Assembly (NCBI RefSeq): GCF_020873875.1
Contig: NZ_JAHWGU010000053.1
Location: 1 to 37,563, forward strand
Source: Actinoplanes sp. DH11
GTDB taxonomy: Bacteria; Actinomycetota; Actinomycetes; Mycobacteriales; Micromonosporaceae
DNA: 37,563 nt
Direction: 5' to 3'
Shown: positions 1 to 11,500 of the stretch, piece after piece
Numbering within the stretch: the stretch's first letter is position 1
Layout: every line of letters begins with the position of its first letter
Made by a program: the position numbers and the translations under genes
The notes under the pieces: generated by a model
What the model was told of the DNA's origin: nothing
The model's database searches: none
Seen by the model: the letters and a program-made list of their open reading frames with translations, nothing else

Positions 1-471
1 TGCTGGCGGTGGCGGCCGGGTTCGACAAGACGCGGCGGTTGCGGGTCAGTCATGCGTTCCATTCGGCGCGTATGGAGCCGATGCTGCGGGACTTCGCCGC
101 TGTCCTTGACGAGGTGGTCTTCGCGGCACCGTCGTTGGGTTGGGTTTCGAATGTGACCGGTGAGCCGATCGGTGTTGAGGTGATGGATCCGGAGTACTGG
201 GTGCGGCAGGTCCGCCAGCCGGTCCGGTTCGCTGATGGTGTTGCCGCGATGCGTGCCGCCGGTGTCACCCGGTTCGTGGAGGTGGGCCCGTCGGGTGCGC
301 TGACCGCCCACGTCGACGGGGTGTGTCTGCCGACGATCCGTAAGGGCCGTGACGCGCCGGACTCGTTGGTCAAGGCGCTGGCGGTGGCCGGCCCGGACTG
401 GGTGAAGGTGTTCCCCGGTGCCCGGCGTATCGAACTGCCCACCTACGCCTTCCAACACCAGCGCTACTGGC
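1..471 (+). repeat. Repeated malonyl-AT segment, copy 1 (partial, M1)
   Basis: Nearly identical in nucleotides to 35291-35760 in M8, including the variant after RDFAAVL that reads DEVVFAAP. The left edge of the window falls inside this repeat. Its last residues read FQHQRYW, like M7 rather than M8. Confidence 0.85.
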
Positions 472-2453
472 TCGCGGCCGCATCGAACAGTCCCGCGGAC
501 GTCGACAGCCGCTTCTGGGCGGCGATCGAACGCGATGACCCCGCCGCCCTCGGCCTCGATCCCGGCGCATCGCTTGGCGACGCTCTGCCACGACTGATCT
601 CCTGGCGTCGTGCGCAGACGGAACGGAGCGCCGTCGACGGCCTCCGCTACCGGGTCGTATGGGAGCCCCGCGGCGACCATCCCGGCGTCCCGTCCGGCGC
701 CTGGCTGCTGATCGGCGCGCCGCCCGGCCTCGCCGGCACCCTGCGCGCGGCCGGTCTGGACGTGACTGAGACTGCCGCACCCGGCGACCACCCGGCTGCG
801 GCCGGTGTTCTCGCCTTCCCGCGCGACCTTGCCGCCGCCCTCGAACTGATTCACACCACGGGTGAGCGGCCGCTCTGGTTCGGCACCAGCGGAGCGGTGG
901 CCGCGACAGCCGCTGATCCGGCGCCGGATGCGGGACAGGCGCAGCTCTGGGGGTTCGGCCGGGTTGCCGCCATGGAATTGCCACAGCACTGGGGCGGCCT
1001 GATCGATCTCCCCCCGGAGATCGACGAGTCGATCGGGGCCGCCGTCGCCGCCGCCCTGTCCGGTGGTGAGGACCAGATCGCGGTACGCCCGTCCGGGACA
1101 TACGTGCGGCGGCTCGACCGGGCCGCGCCCGCTCCGGCCCGCCGCGCCGTCGCCCCCACCGGCACCACCCTGATCACCGGCGGCACCGGAGCGCTCGGCG
1201 CGCACACCGCCCGCCGTCTGGCCGCCGCGGGCGCTCCGCACCTCGTACTGGTCAGCCGCCGGGGCGACGACGCCCCGGGTGCCGCCGAGCTCCGTGCCGA
1301 GCTCGCTGAGCTGGGCACGCGGGTGACGTTGACAGCCTGTGACGTGGGGGACCGGGCTGCGCTGGCCGCCCTGATCGCCGGCCTGGACGACCTGCGCGTG
1401 GTGGTGCATGCGGCCGGAGCCGCCCAGCACACACCGCTGACCGCGATGACCACCGGCGAACTGGCCGAGGTTCTGGATGCGAAGGTGCGCGGGGCGGAGA
1501 ACCTGGACGCCGTGCTGGCCGGCCATGATTTGGCGGCCTTCGTGCTGTTCTCGTCGATCGCCGGGGTGTGGGGCAGCGGGGGGCAGGCGGCATACGCCGC
1601 CGCGAACGCCCACCTCGACGCCCTCGCCGCACGTCGCCGCGCCGCGGGTCGTCCGGCCACCGCGGTGGCCTGGGGCCCGTGGGCGGGTGACGGCATGGCC
1701 GGCGGCGTGGCCGCCGAACAACACCTGAACAGGCGCGGGTTGTCCATGCTGACACCGGAGCGCGCCCTCGCCGCGTTGGACGGCATTCTGGCCGGCACGG
1801 ACACCGACATCGTGATCGCCGATCTGAGCTGGGAACGGTTCGTACCGGCCGTCACGGCCCGGCGTCCGGCGCCGTTCTTCCACCGCATCCGTGACTTCCG
1901 CGAGCACCTGGCGCCGCCGGCCGACCCGGCGGCGGATTCCGGCGACCTGCTTCGCCGGCTCGGCGGCGTCACTACCGACGCCGACCGGGATCGCATTCTG
2001 CTCGACCTGGTGCGCACCGCGGTGGCCGATGTGCTCGGGCACCGTGGTGCTGAGGCGATCACCCTGCGGCGTGGCTTCACCGAGCTGGGGTTCGACTCCC
2101 TCACCGCGGTGGAACTGGGTCGCCGGCTCGGCCGGGCAACCGGTCTGACGGTGCCCGCCACCGCGGTGTTCGACCATCCGAACGCCGTGGCGCTCGCCCG
2201 GCACCTGCGCGAGCTGCTGGTACCGGCGACGGTGTCGCCGCTGACCGCCGGGGTGGACCAGATCGAGCGAGCGCTTGCCGAACTCGCGCCCGAGTCGGTG
2301 GAGCCTGCCCTGATATCCCGCCTGGAGGGCCTCGTGGCGAAGTGGACCTCGGTACTGCGCCCGGAACCGGCGGCGACCGTGGACCAGGACCTGGCCGCGG
2401 CCGGCACCGACGATCTCCTGGCTCTGATCCAGCGCGAATTCGGCAAGTCCTGA
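1..2453 (+). CDS. Type I modular polyketide synthase, 3' end only (end of AT, KR, ACP, C-terminal docking tail)
   Basis: This is the C-terminal part of a modular PKS; the reading frame is already open at the left edge (first full codon at nt 3), so the real start and at least a KS lie upstream. Visible in order: the last third of an acyltransferase (to about 471) with HAFH at 51-62, the malonyl-CoA signature; a ketoreductase whose structural half starts near 642 and whose NADPH-binding TGGTGALG starts at 1167; an ACP at about 1953-2219 with the GFDSL phosphopantetheine serine at 2097; and a C-terminal docking tail. KR follows AT directly, without DH or ER, so the unit should leave a beta-hydroxyl. 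The KR has Trp (1569) eight residues before the catalytic Tyr (1593) and no LDD, which is the A-type pattern. The stop is 15 nt before the next PKS start, so the two are probably co-transcribed. The AT segment is nearly identical to part of the M8 AT at 35291-35760. Confidence 0.96.
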   Translation, partial: LAVAAGFDKTRRLRVSHAFHSARMEPMLRDFAAVLDEVVFAAPSLGWVSNVTGEPIGVEVMDPEYWVRQVRQPVRFADGVAAMRAAGVTRFVEVGPSGALTAHVDGVCLPTIRKGRDAPDSLVKALAVAGPDWVKVFPGARRIELPTYAFQHQRYWLAAASNSPADVDSRFWAAIERDDPAALGLDPGASLGDALPRLISWRRAQTERSAVDGLRYRVVWEPRGDHPGVPSGAWLLIGAPPGLAGTLRAAGLDVTETAAPGDHPAAAGVLAFPRDLAAALELIHTTGERPLWFGTSGAVAATAADPAPDAGQAQLWGFGRVAAMELPQHWGGLIDLPPEIDESIGAAVAAALSGGEDQIAVRPSGTYVRRLDRAAPAPARRAVAPTGTTLITGGTGALGAHTARRLAAAGAPHLVLVSRRGDDAPGAAELRAELAELGTRVTLTACDVGDRAALAALIAGLDDLRVVVHAAGAAQHTPLTAMTTGELAEVLDAKVRGAENLDAVLAGHDLAAFVLFSSIAGVWGSGGQAAYAAANAHLDALAARRRAAGRPATAVAWGPWAGDGMAGGVAAEQHLNRRGLSMLTPERALAALDGILAGTDTDIVIADLSWERFVPAVTARRPAPFFHRIRDFREHLAPPADPAADSGDLLRRLGGVTTDADRDRILLDLVRTAVADVLGHRGAEAITLRRGFTELGFDSLTAVELGRRLGRATGLTVPATAVFDHPNAVALARHLRELLVPATVSPLTAGVDQIERALAELAPESVEPALISRLEGLVAKWTSVLRPEPAATVDQDLAAAGTDDLLALIQREFGKS
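2220..2450 (+). other. C-terminal docking tail of the first PKS
   Basis: The roughly 77 residues after the ACP are helical and charged and end in DDLLALIQREFGKS, resembling the DELFxLID-type end of class 1 PKS docking domains. It should pair with the N-terminal coiled coil of the next protein (MANEEQLL...) and pass the chain on. The pairing is inferred from gene order and motif similarity. Confidence 0.75.
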
Positions 2454-2468
2454 AGGGGAGTGCGTCCG
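2453..2468 (+). promoter_or_regulatory. Shine-Dalgarno site that sets the start of the second PKS
   Basis: AAGGGGAG at 2453-2460 lies 8 nt before GTG at 2469. An earlier in-frame GTG at 2460 would overlap this site and add only three residues. The protein from 2469 starts MANEEQLL, the usual opening of actinomycete PKS N-terminal docking helices, so 2469 is preferred. Confidence 0.75.
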
Positions 2469-2567
2469 GTGGCGAATGAGGAGCAGCTCCTCGAGAACCT
2501 CAAGTGGATGACCGCCGAGTTGCGGCAGGCTCGCCAGCGGCTCAAGGAACTCGAGTCGGCGGTCGGT
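2469..2567 (+). other. N-terminal docking coiled coil of the second PKS
   Basis: The first 33 residues form a heptad-like amphipathic helix (MANEEQLLENLKWMTAELRQ, then ARQRLKELE) directly before the KS. This matches the usual class 1 docking helix opening MANEEKLRxYLKRVT. Expected partner: the C-terminal tail at 2220-2450. Confidence 0.8.
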
Positions 2568-5500
2568 GAGCCGCTCGCCATCGTCGCGATGGCCTGCCGC
2601 TACCCCGGCGGGGTCCGGTCGCCCGGTGACCTGTGGCGCCTGGTCCGCGACGGTGTGGACGCGACGACGGAGTTCCCCGGTGACCGTGGCTGGGACCTGG
2701 ACGCGCTGTCCGACCCGGATCCGGATCGGAGCGGTACGTCGTACACCGGTCGCGGTGCCTTTTTGTCGGGGGTCGGAGATTTCGATGCCGGCTTCTTCGG
2801 CATCAGCCCACGCGAAGCCCTGGCGATGGACCCGCAGCAGCGCCTCCTGCTGGAGATTGCTTGGGAGACCTTCGAGAACGCCCGGATCGACCCGGACTCG
2901 GTACAGGGCAGCCGGACCGGGGTGTTCGTGGGCAGCAACGCGCAGGACTACCCGGCGTTGCTCGGCGGGAGCGCCGACGACCTCGGCGGCTACCTCGCCA
3001 CAGGCAGCGCGGCAAGTGTCATGTCCGGCCGGATCGCCTACACCCTCGGCCTTGAAGGGCCGACCGCCACCGTCGACACCGCCTGCTCGTCCTCCCTCGT
3101 CGCCCTGCACCTGGCCGCGCAGGCGCTGCGCCGCGGCGAATGCGACGCGGCTCTGGCCGGCGGCATCGCGGTGATGTGCACACCGGCGTCGTTCCAGGAG
3201 TTCAGCCGGCAGCGCGGCCTCGCCGCCGACGGCCGCTGCAAACCGTTCTCGGCCGGCGCGGACGGTACCGGCTGGGGCGAGGGCGCCGGTCTGCTCTTGC
3301 TGCGCCGCCTCGCCGACGCCCGCCGTGCCGGTCAGCGGGTGCTCGCCGTGATCCGCGGCAGCGCGATGAACCAGGACGGCGCGAGCAGCGGGCTGACCGT
3401 GCCGAACGGCCCAGCCCAGGAACGGGTCATCGAGCAGGCACTGGCCGACGCCGGCCTGACGACTCAGGACGTCGACGCCGTCGAGGCGCACGGCACGGGT
3501 ACCCGGCTCGGCGATCCGATCGAGGCGCGAGCGCTGCTGGCCACGTATGGGCGGAACCGGACCCGGCCGGTGCTGCTCGGCTCGCTGAAGTCGAACATCG
3601 GGCACACCGCGGCGGCTGCCGGCGTCGGCGGGGTGATCAAGATGGTGGAGGCGATGCGGCACGGGATGCTGCCGCGGAGCCTGCACGCCGAAACACCGAC
3701 GGAACAAGTCGACTGGTCGGCCGGTGCGGTGGAGCTGCTCACCGCTACGACAGCATGGCCGAGCACCGGACGGCCACGCCGGGCCGGAGTCTCGTCCTTC
3801 GGGATGAGCGGCACCAACGCGCACGTCGTGCTGGAGCAGGCTCCCGAGGAGGACATCGCTCCCGATCCGGTACACCCGCCGGTCAGCGTCTGGCTGCTCT
3901 CCGGCGCCACCCCGGAAGCCGTGACCGCACAGGCGGCCCGGCTGCGGGAGTACGTGCAAGCGGATACGGAAGCCGCCGACGTGGGCCTCTCGCTGGCGAC
4001 CACGCGGGCGTTCCGCCCGTTCCGGGCGGTGGTCGTCGGCGCCGACGTCGACGAACTGGCCGCCGGCCTCGCCGACCTGACCGTAGTTCCGGTCCGGGAC
4101 GAGATCCGGGTGGGTGTGTTGTTCCCGGGTCAGGGTGCGCAGTTCGCCGGCATGGGTGAGGGCCTGTATCGGGCGTATCCGGTTTTCGCGGCCGTGTATG
4201 ACGAGGTGGTCGCGGCGTTCGGGTTCGATATCGATGCCGCGAGGCTGGACGAGACGCGGTTCACTCAGGCGGCGTTGTTCGCGGTTGAGGTGGCGACGTT
4301 CCGGTTGTTGCAGTCGTGGGGGGTGCGCCCGGATCTGTTGCTGGGGCATTCGATCGGTGAGCTGGCCGCCGCGCACGTGGCGGGTTTGTGGTCGTTGGCG
4401 GATGCGGTGAAGGTGGTCGCGGCTCGGGGTGCGTTGATGCAGGCGCTGCCGTCGGGTGGGGCGATGGTGGCTGTCGCCGCGACCGAGGACGAGGTGGTGG
4501 CGCGGCTTGTTGATGGGGTGTCGATCGCGGCGGTCAATGGCCCGCAGGCGGTGGTGATCTCCGGTGATGAGGATGCGGTGCTGGCGGTGGCGGCTGGGTT
4601 CGACAAGACGCGGCGGTTGCGGGTGAGTCATGCGTTCCATTCGGCGCGTATGGAGCCGATGCTGCGGGAGTTCGCCGCTGTCTTGCAGGACATCGATTTC
4701 GAGATGCCGTCGTTGGGCTGGGTTTCGAATGTGACCGGTGAGCCGGTCGGTGTCGAGGTGATGGACCCGGAGTATTGGGTGCGGCAGGTCCGCCAGCCCG
4801 TCCGGTTCGCTGATGGTGTCGCCGCGATGCGCTCTGCTGGGGTGACCCGTTTCGTGGAGGTGGGCCCGTCGGGTGCGCTGACCGCCCACGTCGACGGGGT
4901 GTGTCTGCCCACGATCCGCAAGAACCGCGACGAGGCTTCATCGCTGGTCGCCACCCTCGGCGCTCTGGGTGAGGCGGTCGACTGGGCCGCGTTCTACCGC
5001 GGCGCGCGGGTCGTCGACCTGCCCACCTACGCCTTCCAGCGGGAGCGTTACTGGCCCGCCGTCATGCCCGCCACCGGCGACCCGGCAGCCCTGGGCCTCT
5101 CCACCGGAGAACATCCCCTGCTCGGCGCCGCTGTCGGCCTGGCCCGGACCGGTGAGCACCTGTTCACCGGGCGGCTGAGCACGCAGGCACAGCCATGGCT
5201 CGCCGACCACGCGGTCCTCGGTGCGGTGTTGCTGCCCGGCACGGCCTACGTCGACCTGGCCCTGCACGCCGGCCAGATGGTCGGCGCGCCACAGGTGGAG
5301 GAGCTGACCGTCAGCGCCCCGCTGGTCGTCCCGGACGACGGGGCCGCCGTGCAGCTTGCGGTCGGTGCCGCGGACGAGCGCGGTCGCCGTCCGTTCAGCC
5401 TGCACGCCCGCACCGCGGACGGCTGGCAGGAACACGCCACCGGTGTGCTCGGACCGGCAGAGACCGACCCGGCCGCCGATCCCGGATTCCTGACCGCGCC

Positions 5501-8500
5501 CGAACCGCCCGCCGGGGCCGGGGAACTCGACGTCGCCGGTCTTTACGACAGCCTGGCCGAGCGGGGTTTCGTCTACGGCCCCGCGTTCCGGGCCGTCACC
5601 CGGGCCTGGCGTGACGGCACCACGATCCACGCCGAACTCGACGCCGATCGGCTGGACCTTGCGGGCTTCGGCCTGCACCCCGCGTTGCTCGACGCGGGCC
5701 TGCACGCGCTGGGCGTCAGTGGCCTGCTCGGCGACGGTGGCCGGCTGCCGTTCAGCTGGACCGCGGTGCGGCTGCACGGCGGCGTCCCGGCCCGCGTGCG
5801 GATCACACAGACCGGCCCGGACACCGTGACGATGATCCTGGCCGACAACGGCGGGCGCGTGGTCGCCACGGTTGGGTCGCTGACCCTGCGCCCGGCTGCG
5901 GCTGCCCGGCTGCCGATGCCGGACACCCTGTTCAGCACCGAGTGGATGCCGCTGCCCGGGAACCCGGCGGCGCCAGGGAGCATCGCCGTGCTGGGCAGCC
6001 GGCGCTACGGCCTGGACGCTGCCTTCCACGCCGGTCCGGACGCTCGGGGCCATGCCGGCCCGGAGGTACTGGACGAGGTACCGGACGTCGTACTCGCGGA
6101 GATCGTCACGTCTGCCGTACCGGTGACCGGCACCCGGGAGGCCCTGCACCGGGCCCTCGAGTTGACCCGGACCTGGCTCGCCGACGAGCGGTATGCCGGA
6201 GCCCGGCTCGTCCTGCTCACCAGGGGGGCCATCGACGGCGACCGGACGGACGGGCTGGCCGCCGCCGCCGTGTGGGGCCTCGTCCGAAGCGCCCAGTCCG
6301 AGCACCCTGGCCGGCTCACCCTGCTGGACCTGGGCACCGGCGACACGATCCCCGCCGCGGTGCTGGGCAGCGACGAGCCGCAAATCGCACTGCGTGACGG
6401 TGTCCCGTACGTCCCGCGCCTGGCCCGTTACGCCGGGGCAGGCACGCTCACCCCGCCGACCGGCAGCCGAGCCTGGCGGCTGGACACGGCCGGCGGCGGC
6501 ACTCTCGACGGCCTCGGCCTGCACCCGGAACCGGACGCCGACCGGCCGCTGCGCCCCGGTGAGGTCCGGGTCGCCGTGCGCGCGGCCGGGCTCAACTTCC
6601 GCGACGTTCTCATCGCCCTGGACATGTATCCGGGCGAGGCCACGATGGGCATCGAAGGCGCCGGCGTTGTCACCGCGGTCGGCGCCGGCGTGACCGCCTG
6701 GACGCCCGGTGACCGGGTCATGGGGCTGCTCACCGGAGGGTTCGGCCCGTACGCGGTGACCGACCACCGGATGTTGCACCGCGTCCCGGACCATTGGAGC
6801 TGGGCTGAGGCCGCGTCCGTGCCGATCGTCTTCCTCACCGCCTACTACGCCCTGGTCGAACTGGCGGGCCTGCGGAGCGGCGAGTCCGTCCTGGTGCACG
6901 CGGCAGCGGGCGGTGTCGGGATGGCCGCCGTGCAGCTCGCGCAACATCTCGGTGCCACCGTCTACGCCACCGCCAGCCCCACCAAGCAGGACACCGTCCG
7001 CCGGCTGGGCGTGGCCGCCGAACGGATCGCCTCGTCACGCACCCTGGAGTTCGAGGACCGGTTCCGAGCCGCGGCCGCCGGCCCGCTCGACGTCGTGCTG
7101 GACTCGCTGGCCGGTCCGTTCGTCGACGCCTCACTGCGCCTGCTCGGCCCCGGGAGCCGCTTCGTCGAGATGGGCAAGACCGACATCCGCTCGCCGGAGG
7201 CGGTCGCCGACGGCCATCCGGGCGTCACCTACCGGTCCTTCGACGTGATCGAGGCGGGCCCGGAGCGCATCGGCGCCATGCTGCGCGAGCTGATGCGGCT
7301 CTTCGACAGCGATGCCTTACGACCGCTGCCGCTCACCACCTGGGACGTGCGGCGCGCCCCCGAGGCGTTCCGGTACCTGAGCCAGGCCCGGCACGTCGGC
7401 AAGGTGGTGCTGACGGTGCCCGCCCAGCCGGACCCGGACGGCACCGTTCTCATCACCGGCGGCACCGGCACGCTCGGCGCTCTGCTGGCTCGTCATCTGG
7501 TCGAGCAGCACGGCGCCCGGCACCTGCTGCTCACCAGCCGGCGAGGCCCGGACGCCCCCGGCGCGGCCGACCTCGCCGCCGGCCTGGACGCGACCGTCAC
7601 CGTGGTCGCGGCCGACATGGCCGACCCGGCCGACGTGCGCAGGGTACTGGCCGACATCCCGGCCGAGCACCCGCTGACCGCGGTCGTGCACGCGGCGGGT
7701 GTGGTCGCGGACGCCACCGTCACCGGTCTCACCGAGGCACAGGTCGACGCCGTCCTGCGGCCCAAGGCGGATGCCGCCTGGCACCTCCACGAGGCCACCC
7801 GGCACCTGGACCTGACCTCGTTCGTGCTGTTCTCGTCCACCGCCGCCCTGCTGGGTGCGCCCGGGCAGGGTAACTATGCCGCTGCCAACGCGGTCCTCGA
7901 CCGTCTCGCCGGGCTGCGCCGTACCGCCGGTCTGCCGGCGACCTCGCTGGCATGGGGCCCGTGGCAGGCCGGCGGCGGGCTTGCCGCCGGACTCGACCCG
8001 GCCGAGGGGGACCGGTTGCGCCGCCGCGGCTTCCGTGGGCTGAGCGCCGCCGACGGGCTCGCCCTCTACGACCGTGCCGTCCTGGCGGACCTGCCGAACG
8101 TCGCGCCCGTCTCGCTCGACACCGCCGCCCTGGGCCGGCACGGTGAGGTGCCGGCCATCCTCCGCGGTCTGGTACGCACGCCGCACCGGGCCACCCGCGC
8201 GCCGGTCGGCCCGGCCGACACCGCCACCCTCGCCCGGCAGCTGGCGGCCCTCGACGAGGCGGACCGTGAACAGGCCGTCCTGGACCTGCTCAAGACACAT
8301 GTGGCTGCCGTCCTGGGGCACACCGGAACCGCCGCGATCGCCGCGGACCGGCCGTTCAAGGACCTCGGGTTCGACTCACTGACCGCGGTGGAACTGCGCA
8401 ATCGCATCGCCGCCGCCGTCGGCCTGCGGCTGCCCGCCTCGCTGATCTTCGACCATCCGACGCCTGGCGCGCTCGCCGACCGGCTGCGTGCCGACCTGCT

Positions 8501-11500
8501 CGGCGCCGTGCCGGCGGCGACACCGGTGGCTGCCGCGTCGGCCGCCGGCGAGCCGATCGCCGTGGTGGCGATGAGCTGCCGGTATCCCGGCCGGGTCAGC
8601 AGCCCGGAAGACCTGTGGCGACTGCTCGCCGATGACGGTGACGCGATCGGCGACTTCCCCGACGACCGCGGCTGGCAGGACGCGCCGTCGGTCACCGCAC
8701 GGGGCGGCTTCCTCTACGACGTCGGCGAGTTCGACCCTGAGTTCTTCGACATCAGCCCGCGCGAGGCGCTCGCCATGGACCCGCAGCAGCGACTGCTGCT
8801 CGAAATCTCCTGGGAGGCGTTCGAGCGGGCCGGCATCGTGCCGCGCAGTCTGCGCGGCGCCGACGTGGGAGTCTTCGTCGGTACCTCCACCTCCGGGTAC
8901 GCCGACGTGCTGCGCCGCCTCGCCGACGGACCGGCGGGTTACGTGCTCACCGGCACCGCGGGCAGCGTCGCCTCCGGCCGGCTGGCCTACACCTTCGGTC
9001 TCGAGGGCCCCGCCGTGTCTGTCGACACGGCGTGTTCGTCCTCCCTCGTGGCGCTGCACCTCGCGGTTCAGGCGCTGCGTCGGGGCGAATGCTCGATGGC
9101 GTTGGCCGGTGGTGTCACCGTGATGGCCGACCCCGGCATCTTCACCGAGTTCAGCACTCAGGGCGGCCTGTCGGCGGGCGGCCGCTGCAAGCCGTTCGGG
9201 GCGGATGCCGACGGCACCGGCTGGTCCGAGGGCGCCGGCATCCTGCTGCTGGAACGGCTGTCCGACGCCCGGCGCCAGGGACACCGGGTACTCGCCGTGG
9301 TCCGCGGCACCGCGGTCAACTCCGACGGCGCGTCGAACGGTCTCACCGCACCCAACGGGCCCTCCCAGCAGCGGGTCATCACGCAGGCGCTGCGCGACGC
9401 CGGGGTCACCGCCGACCAGGTGGACGCGGTGGAGGCGCACGGCACCGGTACCGTGCTGGGCGACCCGATCGAGGCGCAGGCGTTGCTCGCGACCTACGGG
9501 CAGAACCGGGACCGGCCGCTGCTTCTCGGCTCGGTCAAGTCGAACCTCGGGCACACCCAAGCGGCCGCAGGCGTCGCGGGCGTCATCAAGATGGTCCTCG
9601 CGCTGGAGGCCGAGACTCTTCCGCGCACCCTGTATGCCGACCCGCCGTCCACACACATCGACTGGTCGGCCGGTGCGGTAGCACTTCTCACCGAACCTCA
9701 GCCGTGGGTGCGCGGGGAACGGTCCCGGCTGGCGGCGGTCTCCTCGTTCGGTATCAGCGGCACCAACGCGCACGTGGTCCTCGAGCAGGCCCCCGACGAC
9801 ACCGGCGCCTCGGCGGAGCCCGCCGGCACCGAACCGGCGGCCGGCCCGGTGCCGTGGCTGCTGTCCGGCCGCACCCCGGGTGCGGTGCGAACGCAGGCCG
9901 ACCGGATGCGCGCGGTGACTGCTGACCCGGCCGCGGTGGCGCGGTCCCTGGCCGAGCACCGGACCGGATTCGCGCACCGGGCCGTGGTCCTGCACCCGGA
10001 CGGACTGGCCGCGTTGGTCGAGGACCTCCCGTCGCCGTACGTGGTCACCGGCCGGGCCCGCCCCACCGGCCGAACTGTCTTCGTCTTCCCCGGCCAGGGC
10101 TCCCAGTGGACCGGCATGGCCGCCGACCTGGCCGCCACCCGGCCGGTCTTCGGCGACCGGCTGGCCGCCTGCGCCGCGGCGCTGCGGCCGCACACCGGCT
10201 GGGATTTGATGGCCGTCCTGCGCGGCGAACCGGGCGCGCCGCCGCTCGACCGTGTCGACGTGGTGCAGCCGGCGCTCTTCGCCGTGATGGTGTCGCTGGC
10301 GGCTCTCTGGGAGTCCTACGGCGTACGGCCGGACGCGGTGGCCGGGCACTCCCAGGGCGAGATCGCCGCCGCCTGCGTGGCCGGCGCACTGTCGCTGGAG
10401 GACGCGGCGGCCGTGGTGGCTCTGCGCAGCCGGGCGCTGAGCCGGCTGGCCGGCCGCGGCGGCATGGTGTCCGTGCCGCTGGCCGCCGAGCGGGTCACCG
10501 AGGAGATCCGCAGGTGGGACGGCATTGAGATCGCCGCGGTCAACGGCGCGGCGTCGGTCGTCGTCTCTGGTGACGTGGCCGCTCTGGACGAGCTGATCGA
10601 ACACCTCAGCGCCACCGGAGTCCGGGCCCGCAAGGTCAGCGTCGACTACGCCTCGCACTCGGCGCACGTGGCGGAGATCCGCGCTCAGGTGGAGTCCGAC
10701 CTGGCTGCGGTCCGGCCCCGCGCGGCCGCGATACCGTTCTTCTCCACCGTCGACGCCGGCTGGGCCGATGGCACCGGCCTCGACGCCGGGTATTGGTACC
10801 GCAACCTCCGGCAACCAGTCCGGTTCGCCGAGGCGGCCGAGCGGCTCGCCGAGGCGGGACACACCGTCTTCGTCGAGGTCAGCCCGCACCCCGTGCTGAC
10901 CGTGGGGCTTGCTGAGACGGTCGAGGACGCGGTGGTGACCGGCACCCTGCGCCGCGACGAGGACGGCGCCACCGCCTTCCTCATGTCGGCGGCGACGCTG
11001 TACGTGGCCGGCGTACCGGTGGACTGGCGGCCGTCGCTCGGCGCGGGCCGGACCGCCGACCTGCCCACCTACCCCTTCCAGCGCCGCCGGTACTGGCCGG
11101 ACGCGGCCCGGCCGGCCGGTGACGTCACCGCAGCCGGCCTCACCGTGGCCGGGCACCCACTGCTGACCGCGGTGCTGTCCCGCGCGGACGACGAGGAGAG
11201 CACCTACACCGCCCGGCTGACCCGGCACACCCGGCCGTGGCTGGCCGACCACCGGATTCTCGGCGACGTTCTGGTCCCCGGCACCGCCCTGGTCGACCTC
11301 GCCGCCAAAGTGGCCGAGGACGTGGGTTCGGGCGGCGTCGGTGAGCTGGTGCTCGAGCAGCCGCTCCTGCTGCCCGAGCGCGGCGGCGTCGCGATGCACG
11401 TGGTCGTCCGGCCGGCCGGTGACGGCAGCTGGACGGTGGCCGTGCACGGACGCCACGGCGACGATGGTCCCTGGACCCGGCACGCCACAGCCACCCTGCT

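Larger units (their letters stand above)
2568..8505 (+). other. Module M2: KS-AT(malonyl)-DH-ER-KR-ACP, fully reducing
   Basis: KS 2568-3839: Cys 3084, His 3489 (HGTGT) and His 3603 (NIGHT). AT 3888-5054: GHSIG serine 4350 and HAFH 4629-4640, malonyl-type. DH 5109-5894: HxxxGxxxxP His 5208 and Asp 5691 (HPALLDAG). ER about 6471-7425: NADPH loop HAAAGGVGM from 6897, Tyr in DMYPG at 6627. KR catalytic half from 7440, Tyr 7875; its LDD position reads VAD (7704-7712). ACP 8229-8505 with serine 8376. A full reductive loop implies a saturated CH2-CH2 unit. The AT core from 4110 to about 4915 is a near-copy of the M7 and M8 ATs and has many T-ending codons, unlike the GC-ending codons around it. Confidence 0.93.

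Noticed and set aside
3140..4159. Plus-strand alternative frame of 339 codons inside the M2 KS/AT
   Set aside because: Arg/Gly-rich shadow frame within a well-supported KS and AT; no motif or ribosome site.
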